A stretch of DNA of 64,000 bases from Pannonibacter phragmitetus DSM 14782 (GCF_000382365.1 NZ_KB908220.1:1-64000); one strand, 5' to 3'; positions 20,185 to 29,781 are shown, counted from the first letter of the stretch. Numbers and translations are program-made. The notes: a model not told the origin generated them from the sequence alone.

Positions 20185-20961
20185 TCAGGCGTCAGCCGAT
20201 TCTTCTTCAGCGTCGAGAGCCGGCTCGACCGGAGCGGACTCGGAAGCACCGACGTCGATGCCCATGCCACCCTGGGCGCGGGAGATGCCGTCGAGAGCTG
20301 CACGGGCGATCAGGTCGCAGTACAGCGCAATCGCACGGCCGGCGTCGTCGTTGCCCGGGACCGGATAGGTGATGCCTTCCGGCGAGCAGTTCGAGTCGAG
20401 GATCGCGGCGACCGGGATGCCCAGACGGCGGGCTTCCTGGATGGCGATGGCTTCACGGTTGGTGTCGATCACGAAGATCAGATCCGGCAGGCCGCCCATG
20501 TCCTTGATGCCGCCCAGGTTCCGCTCGAGCTTCTCGCGCTCGCGGTCCATGAACAGCTTTTCCTTCTTGGTCAGGCCCGAGGTGTCCGTGGACAGGGTCT
20601 CTTCGAGCTTGCGCAGGCGCTGGATCGAACCGGAGATGGTCTTCCAGTTGGTCAGCATGCCGCCGAGCCAGCGGGCGTTGACGAAGTACTGCGCGCAGTT
20701 GCGTGCGGATTCGGCAACAGCTTCCTGAGCCTGACGCTTGGTGCCGACGATCAGAACACGGCCGCCCTTGGCAACGGTGTCGCTGACGGCCTTGAGAGCC
20801 TGGTGCAGCAGCGGAACGGTCTGGCCGAGATCCATGATGTGGATGTCGTTGCGAACGCCGAAGATGTACGGCGCCATGCGCGGGTTCCAGCGGTGCTTCT
20901 GGTGACCAAAGTGAACACCAGCTTCGAGCAGCTGACGCATGGTGAAATCGGGCAATGCCAT
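20185..20961 (-). CDS. rpsB: 30S ribosomal protein S2
   Basis: Small-subunit protein S2, 258 residues, with the invariant start [20 protein letters not shown] and the [12 protein letters not shown] segment. The C-terminus is acidic (DAEEESADA), as in many alphaproteobacteria. The frame opens earlier at 21048, but the ATG at 20961 matches the family start. It is preceded by a near-consensus promoter and a leader of roughly 120 bases, which could host S2 autoregulation; no known leader fold was recognised. Confidence 0.97.
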   Translation of the reverse strand: MALPDFTMRQLLEAGVHFGHQKHRWNPRMAPYIFGVRNDIHIMDLGQTVPLLHQALKAVSDTVAKGGRVLIVGTKRQAQEAVAESARNCAQYFVNARWLGGMLTNWKTISGSIQRLRKLEETLSTDTSGLTKKEKLFMDREREKLERNLGGIKDMGGLPDLIFVIDTNREAIAIQEARRLGIPVAAILDSNCSPEGITYPVPGNDDAGRAIALYCDLIARAALDGISRAQGGMGIDVGASESAPVEPALDAEEESADA

Positions 20962-21089
20962 GGCCCTGAACTCCATATTTTTCCGGTTGAACCTCCACGG
21001 GGAGCGTGCAGCAGCAGCCTGAGGCTGAAGCAGACACCGGAACGGCAAATGGACAAGCCAAAGCCTTCCCCCGTGTGTGGAATGGGCGC

Positions 21090-21118
21090 CTTATATGCGC
21101 GCATCCGCGCCATGACAA
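21090..21118 (-). promoter_or_regulatory. Probable housekeeping-type promoter of rpsB-tsf
   Basis: On the minus strand TTGTCA (21113-21118) and TATAAG (21090-21095) are separated by 17 bases, close to the sigma-70 consensus. They lie about 130 bases before the rpsB start. Confidence 0.75.
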
Positions 21119-21168
21119 GCGCAAATGACAGGTTTTCACACCCTCGCCCGCCCTTCGGCGGCAGCAGA

Positions 21169-24100
21169 TCAGGCCAGTTGCACGTCCGTGACACCCGGCA
21201 CGGCCTTCAGCGCACCGGCGATTTCCGGCGACAGGCGGTAGCGGCCCGGAAGACGGACTTCCACCTCGCGCTTACCCTCGTCCAGCAGCACGACCACGTT
21301 CACCTCCCCCTCGCCCTTGACGCCAAGGTGGCGCGACAGGCTCTTGAGCGGGCGCGGATCGCGCAGGAAGACGCGCAGGCTCTTCTGCACGCGGGCCGCC
21401 ATCACCTCCACCGGATCCACCTGATCGATGCGGATGGACGGCTCATCGTCGCGCATGTCGGCGTTGACCAGCACCACCATCGACTTGCCGACTTCCAGCA
21501 CATCGCGGAACTGGGCGAGCTTTTCGGAGAAGAGCAGCGCCTCGAACTGGCCGGTGGGATCGGAGAAACGCACGATGCCCATGCGGTTGCCGGACTTGGT
21601 CTTGCGCTCCTGCTTGGAGATCACGGTTCCGGCAAGACGGCCCGCCGAGGCACCGCGCTTCACGGCCTCGGAGAACTGCGCCCACATCTGTACGCGCATA
21701 CGCTCCAGCAGCGGTGCATATTCATCGAGCGGGTGGGACGAGAGATAGAAGCCGATGGCCGCATGTTCGCGCTGCAGCCGCTCCGCCGGCAGCCAGCCGT
21801 TCACCTCCGGCAGCTGGAGCTCTTCCTCCACCCCTGCCCCGCCGAACATGTCGTTCTGGCCAAGGGTAGCATTGGATTCGGTGCGCTGCGCCAGTCCCAT
21901 GATACGGTCGAGGCCTTCGAAAACCCGCGCCCGGTTGGGCTCGATACAATCAAATGCCCCTGCGTTGACAAGGCTTTCCAGCGTTCTCTTGTTGAGGAAC
22001 TTCGGCGAGATGCGGCTGGCGAAGTCGCTGAGATTGCGGAATGGCCGGTCACCGCGCACATCGACGATATGCTGCACCGCCTGCTCGCCCACGCCCTTGA
22101 TGGCACCCATGGCATAGACGATGCGGCCCTCGTCCACGTCGAAATGCACCATGGAGCGGTTGATCGACGGCGGCATCACCTCGATCCGCATGCGCCGGGC
22201 TTCCTGCCGGAAGTCGCCCAGTTTGTCCGTGTTGCCCAGATCCAGCGTCATGGACGCGGCCATGAACTCCACCGGGTGGTTCGCCTTGAGCCAGGCCGTA
22301 TGATAGGAAACGAGCGCATAGGCGGCGGCGTGCGACTTGTTGAAGCCGTAGTTGGCGAACTTGGCCACAAGGTCGAAGATCGTGCCGGCCTGATCCTTGT
22401 CGACGCCGCGCTCCACCGCACCGTCAACGAAACGGGCGCGCTGCACCTCCATCTCGGCGGCGATCTTCTTGCCCATGGCGCGGCGCAGAAGGTCAGCTTC
22501 GCCGAGCGAGTAGCCGGAGAGCACCTGGGCGATCTGCATCACCTGTTCCTGATAGACGATGATGCCATTCGTCTCTTTCAGGATCGGTTCCAGCAGCGGA
22601 TGCAGATAGTCGGGCTCAAGCTCGCCGTGCTTGACCGAGTTATAGACCGGGATGTTCTCCATCGGGCCCGGACGGTAGAGGGCCACAAGCGCAATGATGT
22701 CCTCGAAACGGTCCGGTTTCATGCCTGCAATGGCGCGGCGCATGCCCTGGCTTTCCAGCTGGAACACGCCCACCGTTTCACCGGCAGCCAGAAGACGGTA
22801 GGTCTTCTCGTCATCCAGCGGCACTTCCTCGATCTTGATATGGACGCCCTTGCGCGCAATCAGCTTCAGCGCCGTATCGATGACGGTCAGCGTCTTGAGG
22901 CCGAGGAAGTCGAACTTCACCAGCCCGGCTTCTTCCACCATCTTCATGTTGAACTGCGCCACCGGCATGTCGGAGCGCGGATCGCGGTAGAGCGGGACAA
23001 GCTGTTCCAGCGGGCGGTCGCCGATCACCACACCGGCAGCGTGGGTGGAGGCGTGGCGGTACAGCCCTTCCAGCTTCTGCGCCATTTCCAGAAGGCGCTC
23101 GACCACCTCTTCCTCGCGGGCGGCCTCGCGCAGGCGGGGCTCGTCGGCAATGGCCTGCGCCAGCGTTACCGGGTTCGCCGGATTGGCAGGCACCAGCTTG
23201 CACAGCCGGTCCACCTGGCCATAGGGCATCTGCAGCACACGGCCGACGTCGCGCAGCACGGCGCGGGCCTGCAGCGATCCGAAGGTGATGATCTGCGCCA
23301 CCTGGCCGCGGCCGTACTTCTCCTGCACATAGCGGATCACTTCTTCGCGCCGGTTCTGGCAGAAGTCGATGTCGAAGTCCGGCATCGACACACGTTCCGG
23401 GTTGAGGAAGCGCTCGAACAGCAGCGAGAAGCGCATGGGGTCGAGGTCGGTGATGGTCAGCGCCCAGGCCACCAGCGAGCCTGCGCCCGAGCCACGGCCC
23501 GGCCCCACCGGAATGTCATGCGCCTTGGCCCATTTGATGAAGTCGGCCACGATGAGGAAGTAGCCGGGGAACTTCATCCGCTCGATGATCGACAGCTCGA
23601 ATTCGAGCCGGTCCCAGTAGTCCTTTTCCGTCAGCCCATCGGCAAGTCCATGGACGCGCAGGCGCTCGGCAAGGCCCTCGCGGGACTGGCGCTTCAGTTC
23701 GGACGACTCGGCAAGTTCCGCCTCCTCCGGGTCTGCATCAGCCCCGGCAAAGCGCGGCAGGATCGGGTTGCGCTTCAGCGGCCGGTAATGGCAGCGCAGC
23801 GCAATCTCGACGGTGTTCTCCACCGCCTCCGGCAGATCGGCAAACAGCTCGATCATCTCCTGCCGGGACTTGAAATAATGCTCCGGCGTCAGGCGGCGGC
23901 GTTCCTCGTCGGAAATCACCCGGCCTTCGGAAATGGCGATCAGCGCGTCATGGGCTTCGTAATCCTCGCGCTTGGGGAAGAAGGCCTCGTTGGTGGCCAC
24001 CAGCGGCAGGCCCATGTCATAGGCGAGATCAATGAAACCGGCTTCCGTGCGCCGTTCATCGGCCATGCCATGGCGCTGAAGCTCCACGTAGCAGCGCCCG

Positions 24101-24612
24101 TCGAAGGATTTCGCCAGCCGGGAAAGCCGCGCCTGCGCCAGCGTGCGGTTGCCGGTCAGCAGCGCCTTGCCAATGGGGCCTCTCGCGCCGCCGGTCAGGA
24201 GAATGATCCCTTCCGCATGCGATTCGAGATAGGCCTGCGGCACATGCGGCAGCTGACCCGTGGGCGTGTCGAGGAAGGCGCGGCTCGTCAGTTCCATCAG
24301 GTTGCCGTAGCCGCGTTCGCTCATGGCCAGCAGAACGACGTCAAACAGCGCCGGATCGCCCCGGCGGTCATCGCCGCCCTCCTCGTCAAAGGCGACGGAA
24401 ATCTGGCAGCCGATGATGGGCTGAATGCCGGAGCCCCAGGCCTTGCCGGCAAACTCCTGCGCACCGAACAGGTTGCCCGTGTCGGTGATCGCCAGCGCCG
24501 GCTGCGCGTCGGCCTTGGCCAGGTCGAGCAGCTTCTTGATCGGCAGCGCGCCTTCCAGCAGCGACAGGGCCGAATGGACGCGCAGGTGAACGAAACCGGG
24601 ATTTGCAGACAT
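21169..24612 (-). CDS. dnaE: DNA polymerase III alpha subunit
   Basis: Replicative polymerase catalytic subunit (C family), 1147 residues. Order of domains: N-terminal PHP domain (begins FVHLRVHSALSLLEGALP), polymerase palm with GPGRGSGAGSLVAWAL and the catalytic PDFDIDF aspartates near 385-410, fingers with YQEQVMQIAQ, helix-hairpin-helix region, and an OB fold near 980-1060 (AGTVISKQERKTKSGNRMG). It is the DnaE1-type replicase rather than the ImuC/DnaE2 lesion polymerase, judging by overall length and family-typical sequence; I could not compare both. It lies alone between rpsB and the lolD block. Confidence 0.96.
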   Translation of the reverse strand: MSANPGFVHLRVHSALSLLEGALPIKKLLDLAKADAQPALAITDTGNLFGAQEFAGKAWGSGIQPIIGCQISVAFDEEGGDDRRGDPALFDVVLLAMSERGYGNLMELTSRAFLDTPTGQLPHVPQAYLESHAEGIILLTGGARGPIGKALLTGNRTLAQARLSRLAKSFDGRCYVELQRHGMADERRTEAGFIDLAYDMGLPLVATNEAFFPKREDYEAHDALIAISEGRVISDEERRRLTPEHYFKSRQEMIELFADLPEAVENTVEIALRCHYRPLKRNPILPRFAGADADPEEAELAESSELKRQSREGLAERLRVHGLADGLTEKDYWDRLEFELSIIERMKFPGYFLIVADFIKWAKAHDIPVGPGRGSGAGSLVAWALTITDLDPMRFSLLFERFLNPERVSMPDFDIDFCQNRREEVIRYVQEKYGRGQVAQIITFGSLQARAVLRDVGRVLQMPYGQVDRLCKLVPANPANPVTLAQAIADEPRLREAAREEEVVERLLEMAQKLEGLYRHASTHAAGVVIGDRPLEQLVPLYRDPRSDMPVAQFNMKMVEEAGLVKFDFLGLKTLTVIDTALKLIARKGVHIKIEEVPLDDEKTYRLLAAGETVGVFQLESQGMRRAIAGMKPDRFEDIIALVALYRPGPMENIPVYNSVKHGELEPDYLHPLLEPILKETNGIIVYQEQVMQIAQVLSGYSLGEADLLRRAMGKKIAAEMEVQRARFVDGAVERGVDKDQAGTIFDLVAKFANYGFNKSHAAAYALVSYHTAWLKANHPVEFMAASMTLDLGNTDKLGDFRQEARRMRIEVMPPSINRSMVHFDVDEGRIVYAMGAIKGVGEQAVQHIVDVRGDRPFRNLSDFASRISPKFLNKRTLESLVNAGAFDCIEPNRARVFEGLDRIMGLAQRTESNATLGQNDMFGGAGVEEELQLPEVNGWLPAERLQREHAAIGFYLSSHPLDEYAPLLERMRVQMWAQFSEAVKRGASAGRLAGTVISKQERKTKSGNRMGIVRFSDPTGQFEALLFSEKLAQFRDVLEVGKSMVVLVNADMRDDEPSIRIDQVDPVEVMAARVQKSLRVFLRDPRPLKSLSRHLGVKGEGEVNVVVLLDEGKREVEVRLPGRYRLSPEIAGALKAVPGVTDVQLA

Positions 24613-24860
24613 GGGACTTCACTTTCAGGCGGCCGGAAACCGGCCTGCCGGCAGCCGGCACCCGCAAGCGCCAGCCCTTGAAACTGTGTCCCCTACCATG
24701 AACGCTATGCCCTTGCCCTGTCGAGCCCCGCACGCGGGAGGAAGCGGCAAATGCGCCATGGCGGCGCCTGTTTTCTTTGGATGACCGCAGAAGTCCGCGG
24801 CCAAGTCTTTCCCTCACTGCCGATGCCGGAGCAACGCTTTGCCAGCATCAGATGGCAGGA

Positions 24861-24959
24861 TCAGTGCACGGCGAACAGAACCTCGCCCCAGACGGCGATA
24901 GTGGCAACGAAAATGACCAGCGAACCGAAGGCTGCGACGTCTCTTGCGAAAAAGGTCAT
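24861..24959 (-). CDS. 32-residue single-span membrane peptide (too short for usual ORF calls)
   Basis: Reading back from 24959 gives ATG then 31 sense codons and TGA at 24861. The peptide starts MTFFARDVAAFG and continues with one hydrophobic helix ending in GEVLFAVH. A near-perfect AGGAGGT ribosome-binding site lies four to five bases before the ATG, which is the strongest evidence that it is translated. A terminator-like hairpin lies upstream at 25045-25072, insulating it from lolD. I do not recognise a named family; small FARD-type membrane peptides are seen in related bacteria but I cannot confirm homology. Function unknown. Confidence 0.6.
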   Translation of the reverse strand: MTFFARDVAAFGSLVIFVATIAVWGEVLFAVH

Positions 24960-25044
24960 GGATACCTCCTCTTGGATCAAGTCATCTGAGCGGGAAGCTC
25001 AATATGTATCTATTTTGTTCTCTTCCCGTTCACCTTTCAAGGCC

Positions 25045-25072
25045 AAAAAAGCCCGCTCCGGAGGGAGCGGGC
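25045..25072 (-). terminator. Intrinsic terminator downstream of the lolD repeat block
   Basis: gcccgctcc (25051-25059) pairs with ggagcgggc (25064-25072) around a 4-base loop; on the minus strand six T follow. It would end transcripts coming from lolC-lolD after they cross the repeat block. Confidence 0.85.
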
Positions 25073-25186
25073 GAAAAGCATCAGCCATAGTGAACAGACT
25101 GTGAACAGGGATCTCTTAGAGAGCCAAGTATGCAGATGCTGGTACAGGAGGGGCACTACACTCTGCAACGGGTGGTGTTTGAAACG

Positions 25187-25358
25187 GACAGCCAGTCAGG
25201 CTCCAGTTCCTCTCCCCCCTTGAGGGGGAGATGCCCCCGGCAGGGGGCAGAGGGGGGGTAACTGACTGTCTGCTGGTACGAGAGACGGTGCTGAGCCGAA
25301 GCGCTGCTACCCCCCTCTGTCAGCTTGCGCTGACATCTCCCCCTCAAGGGGGGAGAGG
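25187..25358. repeat. Pair of inverted intergenic palindromic repeats
   Basis: Left unit 25209-25260 runs ctctcccccct...gagatg, a stem cccccggcaggggg, then cagagggggggta. Right unit 25308-25358 runs taccccccctctg-like sequence, a different stem (tcagc-ttgc-gctga), then catctccccctcaagg...gagagg, so the arms are inverted copies with different hairpin tips. The flank 25187-25210 (ggacagccagtcaggctcc) matches the repeat next to the IS at 549-590. Such G/C-run mosaics are common between genes in Rhizobiales. No gene is supported in 24960-25487 apart from these elements. Confidence 0.8.
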
Positions 25359-25487
25359 GGCGCTGCGGCAAGAGGAGAGCGTCTTCCTCCTTCTTGCAGT
25401 CCGATGTAAACACTACCCCTTCCTGCAGAGGGGGCGGAAACGCCGTGCCGAAGTGATTAAGCTGCCGGCACTCCCCTTGAACGAACG

Positions 25488-26228
25488 TCAGAGATCCACC
25501 ACCTTGCCGTCGCGCAGGGTGATGACGCGGTCCATGCGCCCGGCCAGTTCCATGTTGTGGGTGGCAAAGAGGGCGGCAACGCCGGAGGCCCGCACCAGCG
25601 CATAGAGCGCATCGAACACATAGGCGGCCGTTTCCGGATCGAGGTTGCCGGTCGGCTCGTCCAGCAGCAGCAGGCGCGGCGCGTTGGCGACCGCACGGGC
25701 GATGGCGACGCGCTGCTGCTCACCGCCGGAAAGCTCGGACGGATGATGGCTGCCGCGCTCGCCAAGGCGCATGTAGTCGAGCAGCTGCGCCGCCCGCTCC
25801 GCCGCGACCTTCTTCGGCAGCGTGCGGATCATCTGCGGCATCATCACATTCTCCAGCGCCGTGAATTCGGGCAGGAGATGGTGGAACTGGTAGACGAAGC
25901 CGATGTCATTGCGCCGGATGGCCGTGCGCTCATCGTCGCTCATGGCGCTGCAAGCCTTGCCGCCCACATAGACCTCGCCCTCATCCGGGCGCTCCAGCAG
26001 GCCTGCCAGATGCAGCAGCGTGGACTTGCCGGTGCCGGAAGGCGCGACAAGCGCCACCATCTGCCCGCCATCCAGCGTCAGGTCCGCGCCTTTCAGGATT
26101 TCAAGCTTGCGGTCGGCTTCGTGGAAGACACGGGAAACACCGGAAAGGCGCAGCGCCGGAACGGACATGGGCGGGCTCTTGGCTGGTCTTGCGGAGGGTG
26201 CGGGGGCAGTGCCGGTTGTGCTGCTCAT
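25488..26228 (-). CDS. lolD: LolD, ATPase of the lipoprotein-releasing ABC transporter
   Basis: ABC ATPase of 246 residues that powers extraction of outer-membrane lipoproteins from the inner membrane with the LolC/E protein. Walker [10 protein letters not shown] at 62-70 (first Gly replaced by Ala, a form I associate with LolD proteins of this group), signature [14 protein letters not shown], Walker [13 protein letters not shown]. The ATG at 26228 overlaps the stop of the permease gene by four bases, supporting this start; an internal Met21 would remove a Pro/Ser-rich leader. Downstream is a 500-base repeat region. Confidence 0.92.
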   Translation of the reverse strand: MSSTTGTAPAPSARPAKSPPMSVPALRLSGVSRVFHEADRKLEILKGADLTLDGGQMVALVAPSGTGKSTLLHLAGLLERPDEGEVYVGGKACSAMSDDERTAIRRNDIGFVYQFHHLLPEFTALENVMMPQMIRTLPKKVAAERAAQLLDYMRLGERGSHHPSELSGGEQQRVAIARAVANAPRLLLLDEPTGNLDPETAAYVFDALYALVRASGVAALFATHNMELAGRMDRVITLRDGKVVDL

Positions 26229-27544
26229 TCGTAACGCAGCGCCTCCACCGGGTCGAGCCGCGCTGCCCGCCAGGCGGGATAGAGCGTTGCCAGCAGCGAC
26301 AGCACCAGCGCCATGATGAGGATCATGATGGTTTCGCCCGTATCCATTTCAGCCGGCATCTTGGACAGGAAATAGAGCGTCGGATCAAACAGCTGGGTCT
26401 GGGTCAGCCAGGAAATGCCCTGACGGATGCTCTCGATGTTGAGACAGACCAGCAGCCCGAGCAGGAAGCCGGAAACCGTGCCGACCACGCCGATGCTGGC
26501 GCCCGTGATGACAAAGATGCGCAGGATCGAGCCGCGCGTCGCCCCCATGGTGCGCAGGATGGCGATATCCTTGCCCTTGTCCTTCACCAGCATGGTGAGA
26601 CCGGAAATGATGTTGAGCGCGGCCACGACGACAATCAGCGTCAGGATCAGGAACATCACGTTCCGCTCCACCTCAAGCGCGGAGAAGAAGGTGATGTTGC
26701 GCTGGCGCCAGTCGGTGACGAAAGCCGGGCGCCCTGCCCCGTCCTCGACGGCAGCGCGCATGCGGCCGACGCTGTCCGGGTCCTTCACATAGACTTCCAC
26801 GCCCGTCGCCTTGTCATCCATGTTGAAGTAGCTCTGCGCTTCCTTCAGCGGCATGAAGACGATGGTGCTGTCATATTCCGACATGCCGATCTCGAAGATC
26901 GCCGTGATCGGATAGGACTTGCGGCGCGGCGTCACGCCCATGGGCGTCACCGTTCCGCGCGGCGAGATGATGGCAAGATTGTCGCCGATGGTCAGGCCGA
27001 GCTGCGCGGCGAGCCGTGTGCCGATGGCAACGCCATCGCCCGTGTCAAAGCCTTCCAGCGTACCCATGCGGATGTTGCCGGCCACCAGCGGCAGGCGCTT
27101 CAGATCCTGCTCGTAGAGGCCGCGCACCAGCGCGCCGAGGCTGTTGGCGGGCCCGGTGACCAGCGCCTGACCTTCGACGAAGGGCACGGCCGCAACCACG
27201 CCCTCCACACCCTGCAGACGTGAAGCGACGGCATCAAAATCCGTCAGCGGCTGATCGATAGGCTGCACCAGCATGTGGCCGTTGATGCCAAGGATCTTCG
27301 ACAGAAGCTCGGAACGGAAGCCGTTCATCACCGCCATGACGATCACCAGAGTGGCAACGCCAAGGGTGATTCCGGCAAAGGAAAAGCCGGCGATGACGGA
27401 GATGAAGGAATCACGCCGCCGCGAACGCAGATAGCGCCCGGCCAGCATCCACTCGAAAGGGGCAAAGGCCTTGCCCGGCGCGCGGGAATCCTGCGCTGCC
27501 TTGGTGTTCTTGCCCTTGCCGGAAACGTCCTTGGGTCCGCTCAT
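26225..27544 (-). CDS. lolC: LolC/LolE-family lipoprotein-releasing permease
   Basis: Inner-membrane permease of 439 residues. An N-terminal helix ([33 protein letters not shown] region, about 45-70) is followed by a periplasmic domain (about 75-290) and three helices of the FtsX-like domain at about 295-420, the layout of LolC/LolE. Only one permease gene is visible, so the transporter may be a homodimer of this protein (a LolF-type arrangement) with LolD. The frame opens to a GTG at 27604; the ATG at 27544 with AAGG upstream is preferred. Overlaps lolD by four bases. Confidence 0.93.
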   Translation of the reverse strand: MSGPKDVSGKGKNTKAAQDSRAPGKAFAPFEWMLAGRYLRSRRRDSFISVIAGFSFAGITLGVATLVIVMAVMNGFRSELLSKILGINGHMLVQPIDQPLTDFDAVASRLQGVEGVVAAVPFVEGQALVTGPANSLGALVRGLYEQDLKRLPLVAGNIRMGTLEGFDTGDGVAIGTRLAAQLGLTIGDNLAIISPRGTVTPMGVTPRRKSYPITAIFEIGMSEYDSTIVFMPLKEAQSYFNMDDKATGVEVYVKDPDSVGRMRAAVEDGAGRPAFVTDWRQRNITFFSALEVERNVMFLILTLIVVVAALNIISGLTMLVKDKGKDIAILRTMGATRGSILRIFVITGASIGVVGTVSGFLLGLLVCLNIESIRQGISWLTQTQLFDPTLYFLSKMPAEMDTGETIMILIMALVLSLLATLYPAWRAARLDPVEALRYE

Positions 27545-27688
27545 GCTCTGCCTTGCGTCCGGAGCCGCTGGCCAAAAGGCCACAAGCGGCAGATCGGTGG
27601 TCACTGCGGATAGTACAAGACCGGGCGGAGGAAATCCTGTGCGCCCGGTCCCTTATCCCCCAGATGCGGGAGCCGGAAAGCGGCCGGC

Positions 27689-29017
27689 TCAGAGAGCCAG
27701 TGCTTCCCGGACCTTGTTGAAGGCCGCGTCGATGGTGAGTGTTTCGCGGGCTCCCGTGGCCCGCTCCTTCACTTCAATCACGCCATCCTTCAGGCCGCGC
27801 GGCCCGGCGATGAGCTGGAACGGCAGGCCAATGAGATCCATGGTGGCGAACTTGGCACCGGCGCGGGTGTCGACATCATCATACAGGACTTCGATCCCGG
27901 CATTTTCAAGACGCTGATACAGCGCCTCACAGGCCGCATCGGTGTCAGCGTCACCCGGCTTGAGGTTGACGAGGCCCACATGGAACGGCGCGACGGAGGC
28001 CGGCCAGATGATGCCTTCCTCGTCGTGGCTCGCCTCGATGAGCGCGCCCATCAGGCGCGACACGCCAACGCCGTAGGAGCCCATGTGCACCGGCACTTCC
28101 GTGCCTTCCTTGGTCATGACCTTCGCGCCCATGGCTTCGGAATACTTGGTGCCGAAATAGAAGATGTGCCCCACTTCGATGCCGCGGGCCGACACCTGCG
28201 CGTCGGCAGGCAGCGCGGCGAAGGCAGCTTCGTCGTGCATCTCTTCCGTCGCCGCATAAGGCGTCGTCCACTGGTCGACAAGCGGCGTCAGATCGGAAGC
28301 GAAATCCGTCTCGGCGGCAGGGGCCGGCATGTCCAGCAGGCTCTTGTCGCAGAACACGGCGCTTTCGCCGGTCGAGGCCAGGATGATGAACTCGTGGCTC
28401 ATGTCGCCACCGATCGGGCCGGTGTCGGCGCGCATCGGAATGGCCTTCAGCCCCATGCGGGCGAAAGTGCGCAGATAGGCGACGAACATGCGGTTATAGG
28501 CGTGGCGGGCGGCTTCCTTGTCGATGTCGAAGGAATAGGCATCCTTCATCAGGAACTCACGGCCGCGCATGATGCCGAAGCGCGGGCGCACTTCGTCACG
28601 GAACTTCCACTGGATGTGGTAGAGGTTCAGCGGCAGATCCTTGTAGGAGCGCACATAGCCGCGGAAGATGTCGGTGATCATCTCCTCGTTGGTCGGGCCG
28701 AACAGCATTTCACGCTCGTGCCGGTCTTCGATGCGCAGCATCTCCTTGCCATAGGCATCATAACGCCCGCTTTCGCGCCACAGGTCGGCAGACTGGATCG
28801 TCGGCATCAGCAGCTGGATGGCGCCGGCGCGATTCTGCTCCTCCTCAACGATCTTCTCGATCTTGCGCAGCACGCGGAAACCAAGCGGCAGCCAGGAATA
28901 GATGCCTGCGGACTGCTGACGGATCATGCCGGCACGCAGCATCAGGCGGTGCGAAACGATTTCCGCCTCCTTGGGGGTTTCCTTCAGGATCGGCAGAAAA
29001 AAGCGGGACAGGCGCAT
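27689..29017 (-). CDS. proS: Prolyl-tRNA synthetase (short, alphaproteobacterial type)
   Basis: Class II synthetase charging tRNA-Pro, 442 residues from the ATG at 29017 ([19 protein letters not shown]). Motif 2 region contains [18 protein letters not shown], and motif 3 contains [13 protein letters not shown]. The large editing insertion found in E. coli ProRS (about 570 residues) is missing, as is usual in alphaproteobacteria. The open frame to 29185 adds an unrelated Cys/Gly-rich leader and is rejected. Transcribed into lolC after a 144-base gap. Confidence 0.95.
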   Translation of the reverse strand: MRLSRFFLPILKETPKEAEIVSHRLMLRAGMIRQQSAGIYSWLPLGFRVLRKIEKIVEEEQNRAGAIQLLMPTIQSADLWRESGRYDAYGKEMLRIEDRHEREMLFGPTNEEMITDIFRGYVRSYKDLPLNLYHIQWKFRDEVRPRFGIMRGREFLMKDAYSFDIDKEAARHAYNRMFVAYLRTFARMGLKAIPMRADTGPIGGDMSHEFIILASTGESAVFCDKSLLDMPAPAAETDFASDLTPLVDQWTTPYAATEEMHDEAAFAALPADAQVSARGIEVGHIFYFGTKYSEAMGAKVMTKEGTEVPVHMGSYGVGVSRLMGALIEASHDEEGIIWPASVAPFHVGLVNLKPGDADTDAACEALYQRLENAGIEVLYDDVDTRAGAKFATMDLIGLPFQLIAGPRGLKDGVIEVKERATGARETLTIDAAFNKVREALAL

Positions 29018-29212
29018 GGTCTCTCTCTGGTCTTGCTTGGCCCGCAAGCCGGGCCCATAGGCGGGACGGCCTGAGAGAAACCGCAGGTGCGGCAAAAACT
29101 CAAGCCCCTTGCCGCCAAATGCGCGGTTATCCGCCGTTTCCCGCACTCCGGCGCCGCACAGGCCGCCATTTTCCGAAGCCGGCAAACCGCATCAGAAAGC
29201 GGCATGCAAAAA

Positions 29213-29260
29213 GTTTGTGCTTATGCGCTCAAAATAGTGACAAGTTTGTGTCGATGCGCT
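29213..29260. promoter_or_regulatory. Two direct repeats (GTTTGTGnnnATGCGCT), candidate operator
   Basis: GTTTGTG-CTT-ATGCGCT at 29213-29229 and GTTTGTG-TCG-ATGCGCT at 29244-29260 are 14 of 14 identical outside the three-base spacer and start 31 bases apart, about three helical turns. They lie between the proS start and the candidate RNA. Binding sites for a regulator, or duplicated promoter elements, are plausible; no regulator is identified. Confidence 0.5.
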
Positions 29261-29284
29261 AGTTTCCACTTTCATAAGAACAGG

Positions 29285-29469
29285 ACGTTGATTTTCAACG
29301 TTCGGAGCCACTGAAAAGAGGCATCGCGGTCTGAGTCTTGGGAGGAAGATCCCCCAGGCGCACCTTCGGGTTCGCAGCCGGCACCAGAAGCTTAAAAGAG
29401 CACTGGTGTAAAACGGGGGAGTTTAGACGCGGAACTTAAAGAAGCAGGACGCAAGTCCTGCTTTTTTTT
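29285..29469 (+). ncRNA. Candidate structured small RNA upstream of proS (divergent)
   Basis: A non-coding stretch ending in a strong terminator contains several nested stems: acgttga/tcaacgt (29285-29301), an outer imperfect stem cgcggtctga (29325-29334) with tttagacgcg (29422-29431), ccccc (about 29351-29355) with ggggg (about 29415-29419), and caccag (29382-29387) with ctggtg (29403-29408). No reading frame with a ribosome-binding site fits. The fold, clear 3' end and upstream direct repeats suggest an independently transcribed RNA. It is not SRP RNA, tmRNA or RNase P RNA by recognisable motifs; a 6S-like hairpin is possible but unproven. The 5' end is a guess. Confidence 0.5.
29442..29469 (+). 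terminator. Strong intrinsic terminator
   Basis: aagcaggac (29442-29450), loop gcaa, gtcctgctt (29455-29463), then an unbroken T run to 29469. The plus strand has no other gene here, so it ends the candidate RNA. Confidence 0.93.
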
Positions 29470-29651
29470 CGTCCGGATTTTGGCGGGATTTCTGGATGTG
29501 AGCGTTTGCGGCTTTTTTCAGCCCCCGCACCCCAAAGAAAATTCAGGCGGCGTCACGCCTGGGCCTCGCAAGGCCTGACACCACAACAGAAGACGTCAAG
29601 TATCTGCAAATTTTCAGCTGAAACCGCGCACTCGGCCAATAAAAAACTCAC

Positions 29652-29683
29652 TCGTCATGCCATGACTTGATCATGGCATCCAT
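29652..29683 (+). repeat. REP-like hairpin, left copy of a 32-bp inverted pair
   Basis: The arm contains atgccatga-cttga-tcatggcat, itself a 9-bp stem with a 5-base loop. The outline gtcat...acttgat...atcca is like the common alphaproteobacterial gtcatcccggacttgatccgggatcc repeats, with an AT-richer stem here. It is the exact reverse complement of 29750-29781. Confidence 0.85.
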
Positions 29684-29749
29684 GCCCTTGCGTATAACGG
29701 AAAAAGAAGAAGAAAATACTACCTCTGAAAAACACCAAAAGATCACGGG

Positions 29750-29781
29750 ATGGATGCCATGATCAAGTCATGGCATGACGA
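29750..29781 (-). repeat. REP-like hairpin, right copy of the inverted pair
   Basis: Exact reverse complement of 29652-29683 over 32 bases, with a 66-base A-rich spacer between the copies. The pair could fold into a large cruciform or two adjacent hairpins. No transposase frame lies between them. Confidence 0.85.

Noticed and set aside
20095-24681. Plus-strand open frame of 1528 codons
   Set aside because: It is the antisense shadow of dnaE and rpsB in a GC-rich genome; its composition is His/Arg/Gly-rich without any domain, and the minus-strand genes are unmistakable.
25231-25605. Plus ORF across the palindromic repeats
   Set aside because: It is made of the repeat sequence and antisense lolD.
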